Below, piece after piece: positions 24,116 to 36,314 of a DNA stretch of 64,000 nucleotides (its first letter is position 1; the number at the start of each line of letters is the position of its first letter). Location of the stretch: assembly GCA_902702965.1 (NCBI GenBank), contig CACRXP010000888.1, forward strand, positions 1 to 64,000, read 5' to 3'. Source of the DNA: Spirometra erinaceieuropaei. Taxonomy: Eukaryota > Platyhelminthes > Cestoda > Diphyllobothriidea > Diphyllobothriidae. The notes under the pieces are model-generated. The model was not told the DNA's origin, ran no database searches, and saw only the letters and a list, made by a program, of their open reading frames with translations. Made by a program: the position numbers and the translations under genes.

Positions 24116-25694
24116 ACGTCATAATGTCACCCGATCGATATCGACTTAGCGTTCCGTTCGAACAGTTTATTGCTGTTATAATATTACTGTTTGTGTCTCA
24201 GTAGCGTTTAGTTTTTGTTCGACTATAGTCTTAAGTCATTGAATTTGAATGTCGGCATCGACCCGTCTCCCTCAGATAACTGAGATCGTACCAATATTAT
24301 GCGGCAAATTATACGTAGACTAACTACTGTGCAGCGTATTTAACAATGTTAACGGCTAAAAAAGACAAAAAGACACTGTATGCTCTGACGTGTTTCCTCG
24401 GCGGTAGGACGAAAGGCCCTCGAGGAGATTAGCGGCGTCGATTTTTGTAGGCTTGATGAGAAAAATCAAAACGTAGACCCATGACAAGTGAACATTCTCT
24501 TGAAATAATTCAGACATCGAATTTTCCTTATCCATGGTTAGGTATAACTCGCCCCCCCCCCGGGGAATAGGTTAGAAATGACCACTCAAGTCTCGCCTGT
24601 CTGATAGTTCGTTATGTAACGCTTATAGATACAAATTGATGAACTTTCGCGTACGCGTTCTCCCAAAACTATGCTTAGACCGTTTCCAGTATGGAGTTCA
24701 CCTATCTAATCGGATTACAAATTTGTTTTCAATCTCAACCTCATTTGTCATTACTTGCCAGCCGTTTCCCAAACCAACCCCTAAAGGACTGCAACCCAGT
24801 CGGACGGGTGAACTTAGCTTCATGTGACTTTAAATAGACCAAATCTGAACATGGCCTGTGCGCACTGCCGTGACTCGATGGGGCAGGTTTTGACTCCAAA
24901 TCAACTGGAATTGCATTAGAAACTCCGGTTTTCTCAATGAAGGCATGATATATAACTGGTCAGCAATGACAGTTCGGCTAGAAACGACTATTCTGGCAGC
25001 TTCGATTTTATCCTTAAACTCTTTGGTCATATGCAGTGTTTTAGTTCTTACACTGGTGACATTTTTCCAGCCAAAGGCGCAAAAATGATACACCGTGGTC
25101 AATATCCAGCAAAGTTAGTTCAGAACTGCTAAGCTAAATGAATTATGAAGATCAAACGGACTTGATTACATATTGAAGCGTATTACCAGTTGATGAAAGG
25201 AGTATTGGCTGCCGCGGACCTGTGAGTAGAGTAAGAATACAGCTGCCATTTGGGACGAGTGTTTAACTAAATACCTCCCAACCGCCAAAATAATTGCCTA
25301 AGTCTAAAGCAGGACAAGCCGAAAATTGATTGAGGCCTGGACGTCTGATTAAAACTTTAGCAAATGTAAAAATAAGAACGATTTCTTCGGAGGTATTATC
25401 CACTTACTTGCTTGACTTCTAAGTTGATTCCTACTGGATCCATTTGCGTACGACTGACTGCGAAATGTGACGTGAGGAAAAGGACCAGGTGTTCCGAAAT
25501 ATCGTTTAATACATTACCTGAATTTTAGTATGCCTCAGCTTCTTAGTCATAGATCTGTCCTGTGCTTCGATCCTCGAAATACGCTCTAGACCAATCAAAT
25601 TCCTCTCATTTATCCGTCTCGTGAAGTTCATCCAAGACTGTCGCTTTCCTTTTTAGAGTGCTTTAAAAGCATTTTCCTCGTTTGATTCCTATAG

Positions 25695-25876
25695 GTTGAG
25701 GCGCTTCACACAGCAATCTCAGTCATGCACAGGAAATTTGACGAGGTGCCTGGCAGTTACAAGTTATGGGAAAAGTGGTTTCGGCCAGTGTGCGATCCGA
25801 TTCGTCGACTTAATGCGATAAACAGGCGGTTTGAAATCAAATACCAAGTGAAGGTGCTCGACTATCGACGAGACGA
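25695..25876 (+). CDS. Host gene exon 3; BAR-like pattern
   Basis: No start codon is needed: the exon lies between TTGATTCCTATAG and the donor ACGA|GTAAGT. Entry is phase 0, as required by the previous exon, and exit is phase 2. The 60 full codons give a helical, charged stretch with SVMHRKFDEVPGSYKLWEKW, then RPVCDPIRRLNAINRRFE and KYQVKVLDYRRD. The spacing of aromatic-xx-Phe, Asp-Pro-Ile, a charged helix and Lys-x-Leu-Asp-Tyr recalls BAR domains of the Rvs161/BIN3 or Tuba type, which bind curved membranes. That resemblance is my inference from memory of the family pattern and is weak. The rest of the evidence only says this is coding. Confidence 0.6.
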
Positions 25877-26644
25877 GTAAGTGGTTAGTTTGGTTTCGTA
25901 GTTTTATTGGCTTACACCCTTCTGCGTTAAAGTTCTTCGAGCTGCAATGTAAGCTTTGAAACTAGTTAAGTATTGGCTAGAATCGATGAACTGACAAATT
26001 CTTGGGAACAAAAAACCGACTCGAATGGTTTATGACACTAAGCTTGGCATGAGAGCTCAGGTTGTATCCCACATTGCAGAATATTGAATTCTCACAGATG
26101 AGCATTATGAGCCATCTACGCCGATTTCAGTCGGATTTCATCAGTGTTCCTTGGCATAAATCTCATATTTGTCTTTAACGCCTAAGTCAAGCCAATTATT
26201 TGTGTCGGAAAAATAAGAGAATGAGGGTTCCTCGTCTTCTGTCGTTTTGACTGGAAGTATGTCTTGACATATCTTAGTTGAAGAGATGTGTATTTAAATT
26301 TTTCCATAATCCCCCATTCCCGCACACTTTGAATACAATATGTTTACTTGGCGTTATGGGATTTACTGCAGAAAAAATATCGGTCTCCGCGTTGCGTCTC
26401 GCAACCAATATATATCGGTGAGCTACAAAAAAGCAAATTAGTAAGTCAGTTCTATTGAGGGTACCGGAAAGAAATGTCATTTTGGTGTCTTACTTGGAGC
26501 GCCATTTATCAAATGTCTGTCTATCTAAACTATGTGTCCTCTTAAATTAAATAGATCCTGTTTTTTAGATTTTAATTTGCATATTGTTTTGTTCTACTGA
26601 GCCTGACAAAATGGAAATATAAGATCCGAAATCGGTTGTGCTCA

Positions 26645-26940
26645 TCATTGTATGCTGCATGAATTTCGCAAGGAAAAGAACACAACAACAGCCATCAAAA
26701 TAATTTTTGGCGTTTATCCGAATGCTTTAAAAATCCGGAAATGCCACCGTTGGTTCACGAAATTTCAATCGGAGAATTTTGATCTCTCCGATGCCTTTCG
26801 ACCTTTTGCGTGCGACCATTGAGGGAGATACTCGCCAGATCACCGAGGAATTATCCGAAAAATAGACTCCGTCATGTCTTACCGTTTCTAAAGCACCTTC
26901 AGCAGCTGGAGAAGTCAGCAGACAAGAGTTTGGGTTCTAC
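26645..26940 (+). pseudogene. mariner transposase N-terminal relic
   Basis: The plus strand encodes HHCMLHEFRKEKNTTTAIK, FGVYPNALKIRKCHRWFTKF and SENFDLSDAFRPF. This is the helix-turn-helix DNA-binding start of a mariner transposase (usual form: EFRKG..A..A..NICGVYG....V..CQRWF.KFRSG.FDLSD..RSGRP). A frameshift follows, then TRQITEELSEK with a stop and a LQQLEKSADK-like end, which continues the same family order in other frames. The catalytic DDD domain is absent. No initiator methionine in its usual place. A dead fragment of about 95 residues. Confidence 0.7.
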
Positions 26941-26989
26941 GGCAATTTGGAAGGCTGTTAGCTGACGAGATAACTCAAGCCTCGCCATC

Positions 26990-27300
26990 AGCCCAGTGTG
27001 TGTGTTTGTGTGGAGTGGTGGTCTGGTGGACTGAGTCGGGCTGCAATGACCTTTATGGCACTCCCAGTCGGTGGGATCCGAGCCGCTCCCTTTCCTTTCT
27101 TGTATAAGATCCTGGTCGGTTTACGTTGAAGGCGCTTGGACGGGAGTTTCCGCCGTGCCAGCCGCCTGCGCATACTCCCGCCTCCGGTCTTCTTGACTCT
27201 GTCATAGCACCAGCTCCAGAGGGGGGACAGGAGGGAGTGTGATAGATGCTGCGTGAGTCTACTATTACCATAGACGAATTCACGCATATTTCACCGTCCC
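26990..27300 (+). repeat. LINE 3' tail, isolated copy
   Basis: The plus strand repeats the block order of the tails at 1-400 and 440-820: GTGTGTGTTTGTGTGGAGTGG, TTTATGGCACTCCCAGTCGG, and later a block near GACTCTGTCATAGCACCAG with a GGA-rich end. No coding sequence of the LINE precedes it, as expected for strong 5' truncation. Two minus-strand ORFs (99 and 76 residues) are accidental. Confidence 0.55.
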
Positions 27301-27619
27301 TGCTCTCAGCCTACGGTGGAGCACACGACGGACATAATCGAAACCGGCTCTCGACCTGTCGTGTGTAGATAAAGTGGTGTCGACAAAAACAAGGGAGACC
27401 GGGGGCTCTTGTATGATAGATAATATTCCCGACCATAATCGAGAGAACAACGAACCCGTTGTTTGAAAGAACGCCTTTTGCGAGCATAAGATTTGGTTGG
27501 CTATTCGTATAGCCGCAACCTCTTCTGTCGTAGGAACTTGGAGTACCTCGTTCCGCAGGTTGCTTGCTGCTACCTTCGAACAATTGCATACTGACCTGCC
27601 AAAATACTTTGGTCGATCT

Positions 27620-28920
27620 AACGCAAAATAGCACCATACAGCCTGCTGGACACCTTCAAATTCATCGACTTCAAAAGAAATACACAGCTAAGTTGGAAAA
27701 CTATGATATTTATAAACGTCTCGTTTTTCTCTACTAATACTGCAGTTACCGCCACGACATAATATTTTGGGGACAAGATTGCTAACCAGGATTTGCCAAT
27801 TGGCATGCCGGTAGCAGCTTTAAGGGAGCTGTCCTTCACGCACATTAAATGTTCAATTCAGATCCGACCGTCAATAGAACCGCCTGATTGACGAAGTAAT
27901 GACGGGATCAAACTACGGACTCCATACTAGCGAATGGCTTTATGTGAAAACTAAAAAACCCAGTTCTATTCCGTAGTGAAGGACCCTAATTCCTATGCGT
28001 GATATGTTGATGACACTGCTAATAGCGAATGAGAATCCTGCTTTTTACACCCTCCTGGATAAAATGAATCAAGCTCCCCCAGCGTTGACCTTCATCTTGG
28101 AATAATAGGAAGAAGGGCACCTTTCCTTCCTGAAAGTCTTACATAACAGAACGTGTAATGGAACAGTTTTTGGGAGTGTATTTTGCAATAAATAAACAGG
28201 ACATTACACAAATTCCTACAGCTTTATCCCTCTAACTCAGAAGCGAGGTTTAGTTCTCTGCCTAACCAACAGAGATAGGAGAATGTACACTCTGGATAAA
28301 TTGGAGAACGGAATCGCTTTTATACGAAACACTTCGAGGATATGGTTCCCCCTATAAATGCATCGAGAGATATATGAGGGAGCCTTCCCAAAAACAAGCA
28401 TGCCCGCGAATTTAAGGCAAGAGTTATTCCTCATATCGTTGTTTCGACAGAAACCAATGAAAGAATTCCTAAAACGTCATCTAAACACTGCTAATACGTG
28501 TAAGTGCCCTGTCGCTGGGAAAAGAAAATTTTCCTCAAACACTCCGATTCTTTACCTTGAAGGTGAGTACAGGCTGTTCTTTCAGATTTCTTCGATGGGT
28601 ATCTGCCCCTTCGCTCGCTCCTATGGGGCAGGCTATATTGATAGAACGACTTTGTGTCTAAATAAGCGGGCACGATAGTACAATCCTGTGCAACTACCTC
28701 AGGGCCAAGAAAACTTTATCTCTAGAAGAGTTGTGAATCCCCTGGTTGGCAGCGGTCGGGCATTTCGAGTCATCTACAAGGTTACTCTAAGTTCCTGTAC
28801 CAGGGGATGCTTGAAACGACAGAGGCTGGGGTTATAAGGATAGCCGTCTCAACCACGCGCACGCCTAAGGCGTTCATTCAAACCGCCAAAATTTTCTGGT
28901 CCATATTGAGCCCCACATAG
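27620..28920 (+). pseudogene. Penelope-like element RT with GIY-YIG end, decayed
   Basis: Pieces in changing frames follow a Penelope-like polyprotein: LLDTFKFIDFKRNTQLS, an RT core with YVDDT (28,003-28,017, after an in-frame stop), a Leu/Glu-rich stretch, GSLPKNKHARKF, then YGAGYIDRTTLCLNKRAR (28,621-28,676) and FRVIYKV (about 28,759). The latter pieces match the GIY-YIG endonuclease end of these elements, where the usual form is CGAGYIGRTTRCLNKRAR; a Gly has become Asp. A 106-residue ORF (28,358-28,678) covers the C-terminal part. Many stops show that it is old. 5' end unclear. Confidence 0.7.
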
Positions 28921-31900
28921 TTGTACCCACATCCTGTAAAACGGTAAAACAAATTCATCTCCATTCTCCTCCCTTTCTCCACGCCCCTGACAGAACTAGA
29001 TTATAATTATCCCTAGTTTTTGAATGTCTAAACGCCCTGAACTTCTCATGACTACTGTCCTCTGGCCGTGTTTGGCTTTCGTCGAATTACATTATCTTGC
29101 TTATATTGGCATACAAAACTGAATGATCGAAAAAGTATGTTGGACAAATTTGACTTCATCGGTGTTTATATGGCTATCACTGCAAAACTTAAATATTCAA
29201 GTCTCTGACTTGTGACCTTTTGAGAGCAATAATTTTCCATAATTCCAAGTAAGACGTTTTGCGAAGGCTTACGACAGACGCCGTTTTTCAGGGAATTCTG
29301 GCCAAAATCTGCAAATGCTTTGTCCAGATATAAAAACTGCATGGGTTAGCTCCCAAAACCAATAAGCGGGGAACGTAAGCACCGGTGAGTTCCTCATGGG
29401 GACATTCTGACATCTAAGTGAGTTCTGACCAACGCATCCCTTAAAATTGCATTCGAAGCAAGTCAGTGGTCGAGTAATGAGCATTCTTTTATTTGTTTTT
29501 ACCGTCTATGAAATAAATATTAGTTCACAGAATGAATGTAGAAAACTGCACTTAGTGCACAAAATTAACGCAGCTCCCCGCGAGGTGGTTTAATGAAAGG
29601 AATTTTATCGAAATCTATTCCATAAAATAGATCCAGTTCCTATGGGCACTTAAGGGCGTTGAATATTAAGTAAGTGACGAGTTTGCAAGTTTATTTATTC
29701 AGGTGATTAAAAACGGACTCATTCAAAATTCAGCATCCATCTGTGCAAGACTTTACCCGGGAGTATGTTTTTCGTTAAGTAACTTCGTAAACAATTGCAA
29801 ATAGGCATTGCTTTGACACACATTTTTTTCCATTGAGATCATTAAGTCGGACATAGAGTTTCGCGACGGAGAACCAGGATTCAAAGATGGGTTTCATGCT
29901 TATCGTTTCGCAGTCCCTCCTAGGTATCTTTACAAGCGGCAAGCATTGTTAAGGATTTAAATCAGTGCTTCGTCCGTGTTTGCACATTGTTGGTTTTCCA
30001 TCATAATGTGGACGCTTTACGATCCTTATGATCAGCGTGCGGCTAATATTCAATGAAAGACAAAATCATGACTCACTGACAGTGTTGCAATCTCATTTTA
30101 CACCTCTTATCGAAAGTGGAATCAAAGTTAGTTTGGGACAGAATAAGGTCGCAGAGCCGTTGACAAGTCCTGATATCCCACGTGCCTTCCGTAATTGCTG
30201 TTAGTGTAATGCATTTGTTTAATTTAGAAAAATATGCTTGGGTCTTATTTGACGAAAAAAAGTTAACCAGCACTTTGCAAGCACACTTAAACTTTAAGGC
30301 GCTGATTATCTTTGGGGTGTTAGCCATGGTGTGCTTATCGTCGTTTGGCAAGTGCATGAATGCGATGGGCGGCTGAAGAGGGTTAAAATGGCACTGAACT
30401 CCTACTGGGTCCGAATATTATATTCCCGATTACCAAGTGTAGATTTTTCGTCTAACCTTGGAGGGACGCGACCTTTTCAGGAGCCGAAAGAAAAGCGCTT
30501 TAGACTTGACTTCGGTCACAGGACTACGGTACCAAAAGGGAATTCTGACGACCGCAAACCCACTCTCCGTCCATACCAAGGCTCCAAATAAACAAACCAC
30601 AATCGATCCTCGGAAATTTCGTGAGTTGCTAGGCCATAATCATTACATAACCCACCGTACCTGAAACTTAGGAAGTCAAAGCCAGTAAACGTTCGACTTC
30701 CAGTATTCATCAGCAAACGCGCAAAAGTACGTGTCTCGGTAGAACAGAGAAAGAAAAAAACAACCGATGAGCCCGAATGAAAGGTGAGAGCTGATGATGT
30801 CAAAACGTGTCAAAACAAGGGGAGGAGTTAGTCTAGTTCTGTCAGAGAACAAGGAGAGGATATCAATGAATTTTATTTGTATTTTGTCGCTGTAACACGA
30901 CGGAAGAGGATGCGGGTACGAAAAAGTGGGGATCAGATAGATACAGGGCGGCTCGGCGGCTTGAACGAACGCCTCCTGCAAGCAAAAGATTTAACTGGCT
31001 AACCGTTTGGCCACTGCTTCTGCCGTCAAAGGTATCCAGTGGCGTCGGAATTTGGAAAAATTTTCCGAAATTTTGTATATGACACAAAATGCCTGGTTGG
31101 CCACTGTCAACCAGGTCAATCACGATTGTGTTAGAGATGGACTTTCTCACGCCTTTGTTTAGCCAAGCAGGTTAATGCTCTTATATCCATCTGTATAGGT
31201 GCCTAGTCATTCAACCAATATAACTTGTCTCACAAGAAAGAGTAAAAGTGCAAATGCAGCCTACCTATACCTTCGAGAAGAATTAGAGTGCTTGAGGAAA
31301 TTAGACTTATCTTAACGGCTGGGTAGGTGTGCATAACGTAGGAATTCACTGGCTGGTTTTCATCGAAATAACAATGTGCGGAATAGTACTTGCTTTATAA
31401 TCGTCGGCACGTTTCTTTTTGACGAGGGTTTTCCTATATATTACGATGTACATATTCGTCTGTAAGCTATCTTCTGGCCGAATTCTACATATAAATTTGA
31501 GTTTTTTACTCAGCCTCTAGATTGGTTAGTTAAGCAGTGGACTGAACTAGGTTTCTGACTTATAGAATTCTTCTTTTGACCTGTCCATCAATTATTCCAC
31601 CAGGTTTTCTATAAAATAGGACGCCGACAGATGTCGCTGTCATTTGACTTCACTAATGTTTACATGGATACCATCGCTGAATTTATTGTTGAAATGATTT
31701 AAATAAACCTGTCTGTCACCTATCGGGACGATTAATTTCGCTTTAATGAGAGTGCTGATAGGGGTAGGCGGAATGAGATCTGGTTCGAATTATCGAGCTC
31801 GTAGCGATGACTGCAATGGGTGCTGTCGATGTTTGAGCTGGTGATTGTGATGGTTATTGCGGTGTCCAATACAAGGAAAAAACGGCTGGCCTTCGCGCAA

Positions 31901-32570
31901 TTCCGAATTCCGCTGCACTCCGAATTTCACATGCCTTATCTAGGATTCAGGCCACAGTTTCCTAGTTATCGACAAAGACCTAAATTACCTCTGCCACTGA
32001 TAACTGGATCCGGAATTTAAGCAGCAAGTTATTCGTGTGTCCAAAGAGCATTATTTAAATTTTAACCCAACGGCATATTGTTTAAGTCAAACAATCCGCA
32101 TTTTACTTGTTGAAAGTTATACGCCGAGTTATAGCGTCAGGTAACGTAGATGGTACGTACATCTTAAATGCCGAGAAGCTTCTTTTTATTTATTACTGAT
32201 GTGTTGGGCTGTCGTCCTGCAAGTGACGTGGCGAACCGACTGTAAATTTTATAGGTAAGCCTCAAAATTTTTAAATTTATGAATATAAATCAAAATAGTC
32301 TTATTTCAAGAAGGCTTGCTTTTTCCAAAATATTACAGTTTGAGGTGATTTCCGATCTCATTAATTTACTGAAAAGATGGTCTCCACGGGAAACCGAAAA
32401 GTTTGCCCAAGATAAGAATCATACAGCGATGGCCACTGAAAAACTGGAAGGGGGCAGATTTTTTCTTGCAAAATGTTCTTCTCATTTTTAACTACAGGCT
32501 CACCTGTTTGTGTCAAACTGTATGTGTGAAAACTCATAATGGATGATATGATTGTGTCTATCTTTCGCAG

Positions 32571-32691
32571 TCAAAATACCGCACGACATTTGCAACGAAC
32601 CATTCGCCAACTATACAAAAGTGAATGCGCGACACTCAACAACCGTACAAAGAACGAGGAACTGGGCGAAACTCTGATGCATAAATTAAAG
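32571..32691 (+). CDS. Host gene exon 4; charged helical segment
   Basis: Acceptor GTGTCTATCTTTCGCAG, donor AAG|GTAACA. The exon enters in phase 2, exactly what the 25.7-kb exon leaves, and exits in phase 0. After completion of the split codon it gives 40 residues: QNTARHLQRTIRQLYKSE, then CATLNNRTKNEELGETL and MHKLK. Composition is that of an amphipathic or coiled-coil helix with alternating basic and acidic residues, consistent with the helical segment that follows the LDY motif in a BAR-type domain, but not diagnostic. The ATG at 32,539 lies in the intron. Confidence 0.6.
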
Positions 32692-35483
32692 GTAACATTT
32701 AAATTTTGTAACTACTCTTACATTAAACGTAGCAGTTAATTTTTAAGTATATTACCAGATGGTCTGATCTTCGGACCTGTCGAGTTTATTGATTTTCCTC
32801 AATCTGGTTTGCAAATGCCCATCGATTTTGCTAATTACCTACTATCACAATCGCGAAAAACTAAATATTCACGCCTCCGCTCTAGGTCAGATACATGTAC
32901 TGGAAGACAAGCTGAACAAAAGTAAACTCTAGCCCCATCTGCCAACAAGTAGCCATCACACGGACCTATCCATTTCGTTCGACGTGATCTACAGTTCACA
33001 TAGACTGTGTCATAGTATCCTTACGGTACTCATAATTTGTAAACGTTTTTTTCCTAAAGTATGCCAAATTAAAAAGTCGCAAAACAATAATGCGGGAAGA
33101 CAATTTAGGTATACTTCCGTCCAAACTGCTTCTCTAGCGTGAGCAAAGATCCGAACAAAATTGTCATCAATAGATTTTCATGCATTTTAGGCAAATTTAA
33201 CCCGATTGTTTCATCCACTCCCTTGGTGTCCTTGATGACTGAATTTAAAATGCCACTAAGGAGAGCTTTGCAAACTGTTACTGATTTTATAATACGTCAA
33301 AGAGAATAATTAATGTTAAACTGCACCTCATGTCAGCATTTAGTAATATCGCAGGTCTGTGTTGTCTACGGAAAGCATAAATAGGTACACACCAGTCATC
33401 GTTGACTACGCGTTTTGTTAAAATACTGAGCTTTAAACGCCACCCCGAATGTAATGCATGCCACACTGTAAGGCATATGAATTTAAAAAGATGGGCAACA
33501 AGCTTAGGGGCCTTTGAACAAAAGATTACTCACGCTGGATCGCACAATCCACCGCAAATATTGTGACCAATGCTACTAACAGAAATCTTGTTTGAAAGGA
33601 GGCACTAAACACAATATTAACTTCATATCCTTTCCTCTCCTTAGCTTTTGTGCAAGTTTTGGCGTTTACTGATATCTCAAAGACTCAGATGAGAGCCATT
33701 TTCCACATAAAAGGTCACTTGGCATTTGCCTAAACCAATGAAATAGTGAACGAAATCGTTGCGGGGCTGATTAGCAAGGATCATATCCCAGGTTGGTCAA
33801 TGCAGAGTAGCACGCTCGTTTTTGGTCGATTATACTACCTGAGTACATCGTAGAAATTTTGAAAAAAATATTTAAAAGTTGTCCCCAAAGAAATAGGGTA
33901 TATCGATTTTACCGACTCGGTATGGCATGAACATTTTAAAGTAGCATGATTTCATTTGTTTTCGAGGCTGTTAGAAGTCATTGCCGTCAGCTTACTTGAG
34001 AACCATCCAAATGTCTCATCTAGGGTTCACAATTCGTTGAAATAGAGATCGATAGGGTCGCATGCGATTCAAGCTAGATTTTCAAAAATGTCATTTTACT
34101 GGTTTTCTCCAGAATAAAATACTTTCTCCCTTCATGCATCGACTTAAGAGACATTGGCAGAATGGCTACTGTCAAAGACAGGGAGACTGGAATGGTCATT
34201 TCTTGTTTGTAGGCCGTTGTCATCCAGCCCCACCTAACCTTACAGGACAACGAGCACATGGCTCAGTGATCGGGATATTAAACTTTTGACCAACAGGCGC
34301 TTGTTCAAAGATAGGGAATCGCACATGGCGAGGCTGGGTATGGCTGGCTGCCGACGGCTAACAAACCATAAATGACCGGTCCAGTTTCCCTTGTCCTTAT
34401 CAGCAATGGCCTTCTGCCTATAACACTAGCCGCTGAGCGGTTGCTGGTTGGGTTTGACATTGAGTCCCAAGGAGCACTTGAACGGGTGAGTCCCATAACG
34501 CGATCGGTAAGCACTCCTCCATCATTGAAAGACATTCTTTCTGACAAACCGAATGTAAAATAGGCTTGCCTTTTTATGGGCATCATAAATCAGTGAAAAT
34601 GAACTAGACGGTGATTACCTTCGGACTGTGACGAGCCAACTCTGATGGGTGTGGGAATTACAATGGGATTCTTGTTTCCTGCTGCTCAGTTTTGTGATCT
34701 CACCCAAGCCGTCCCTTCTCTGTGAAAGATTCAAGTGAGTATTTCAGGAGCGTTTATGCATGCCGTGTAAAGGCAGTCATGGTCCTAGAAAAGAACTCTA
34801 AAGTCCCCTTCATAAAGACTCATAGTGTGCAAAGATATAACTCGGAGAATCTTGAAATGTGAGGGTATTTATGTCTGCAGTTATTAACTTCGAGGCCTAA
34901 ATAGGTTTTCTAAGAATTTTAATTTGCTTTCGTCAGAATTGCTAGCACGCCCACCGCCAAGTCTCTGCAGATCTTTTTTTATCGCAAAATTTCCGGGAAG
35001 TTCAAATTATTTGCAATACAAATACTTAAGAAAATTCATAAAAGTCACTGGTGAAACTGAGTTCCGAGGAGCTTCCTGTCAGTGATGTGTGTGATCATGA
35101 CCAGGGGAAACCTATTTACTGTGGTGTGAGAAAGAGTTAAGACGTTCGGACGATTCCAAACATTTATGTTACCCATGATTTCGTGGAAAGGGTAGTTGAA
35201 ACCCATTCATTGTCGCAAATTCCTCTAGAATTTTCCGTACAAAAACTAGCACATCAGTTGTTCTATGCCCCTTATGGGATTTATGATGTCTGGGAACGAG
35301 GTATTTCTCTGTATAAAAGACTTGGTGATTAAGGGAAGTTCTGAGAAAGATTTAGTCGTCACTGTTCAGTGCGGAGGTATCTCTGTGGTTTTAATTGAAG
35401 TGTACACTGATTACCGTTCGTGGTTAATGTCTTTAGTATACATGCTGAAACCTTCGTTGTTTTGCAACACTTTCATCCTTAAG
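32692..35483 (+). other. Proposed intron 4 with an inverted SINE pair
   Basis: GTAACA at the start, CATCCTTAAG at the end. Apart from the SINE pair at 34,160-34,522, the intervals 32,760-34,150 and 34,590-35,480 are AT-rich and show nothing I can support. Confidence 0.45.
34160..34522. repeat. tRNA-Arg-like SINE, inverted pair
   Basis: The left half (34,160-34,260) carries the family core in reverse (GGGAGACTGGAATGGTCATTT). The right half (34,325-34,522) carries core and tail in forward orientation (GGTATGGCTGGCTGCCGACGG, GGTCCAGTTTCCCTTGTCC, and the end GATCGGTAAGCACTCC). The cores can pair as a hairpin in a transcript. Confidence 0.6.
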
Positions 35484-35723
35484 GGTGACATGAGCACTCG
35501 CAGAAAGGCTCTAGAGAACGCTGAAGCCCAGAAAATGACTCGATGGATTCAGGCAGGTATCCTGACCAACGACTGGACACCATTTGCAGCCGAGGCGACC
35601 CCTAGAAAGGACAGACATCCGCGACGCTCCATCCATAACGGTGGATCCCACCAAGTCGACCCGCTGTCTACATTCTTCCAGACAGACCACGTTGAGCTAA
35701 TGCCCCCTTCACTCTCCGTCCTG
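35484..35723 (+). CDS. Host gene exon 5; basic, Ser/His-rich segment
   Basis: The stretch is GC-rich against AT-rich flanks. It lies between ACACTTTCATCCTTAAG and CTG|GTATGC, phase 0 to phase 0, 80 codons. The start MSTRRKALENAEAQKMTRW continues the helical character of the preceding exons; the second half (RKDRHPRRSIHNGGSHQ and onward) is basic and probably disordered. The longer ORF of 176 residues (35,265-35,795) includes intron on both sides and should not be taken as the protein. Acceptor and donor are weaker than in neighbouring exons. Confidence 0.55.
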
Positions 35724-36314
35724 GTATGCAGTGTTAATTCGTTTCTACTTTCAAGCGGTTTATTTATCTTGACTTCAATTGGCTGCAGTCACTAAGCATC
35801 CAAATCTGTTTAGTCGGCAGACTTTTCCAATCATTTAAGAGAAAAGCGAGCAAGACAATTAGAAGCTCGGCCTTCATGCTCTCTTTGAAGAACGTTGCCA
35901 GCCACACAGATGTTGTTGCCCGTAAAAAGACTTCAATTCAAAGAAAAAGACTATGAGAGTGAGGAGAAGACAAAGATAGAAAAGATACATGCATGAAAAG
36001 CACACGCAATCTCTCGAGACCTGCAATACCTAAATGATGAAATACATTCGCACTGGAATGGAGAAAAAGTTCGATAGGTAAAAAGGCCTGTTAGGAACGA
36101 ACTTTAAGGTAGCGATTTTTAGCTCACTAAGTCAGTCTTAATTACGCCTGAGGTCTGAACGAAAGGCAAGCAGACGATGCAGTTACTGGCTGGGTAATTA
36201 TGACTCAATTATGATAGCCGCAATCCCACTACTGCTGTCACTCGTCAGCCCTGTGGTCGTATGAAACAACAAATGTGTGTCTATAACCTACTCAAATAGA
36301 TACAGTAGGTATTA

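Larger units (their letters stand above)
18623..25694 (+). other. Proposed intron 2 with MITE, SINE and CR1-like LINE
   Basis: Begins GTAAGT and ends CCTATAG. It contains MITE copy 5, a SINE at 20.6 kb and a decayed LINE at 21.7-24.1 kb. The intervals 19,850-20,600, 20,830-21,689 and 24,116-25,694 show no gene I can support. Confidence 0.5.
25877..32570 (+). other. Proposed intron 3 with mariner relic, LINE tail and Penelope-like element
   Basis: Begins GTAAGT and ends TATCTTTCGCAG. Recognisable contents are listed separately (26.6-28.9 kb). From 28,920 to 32,570 I see no supported gene. A segment at 30,965-31,060 is similar to 27,460-27,560 (both contain a CGCCT...TGC.AGCA.AAGATTT block followed by GGCTA), so it is a dispersed repeat of unknown type. 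Confidence 0.5.

Noticed and set aside
35265..35483. First part of a 176-residue ORF
   Set aside because: AT-rich and upstream of the probable acceptor at 35,483; taken as intron.
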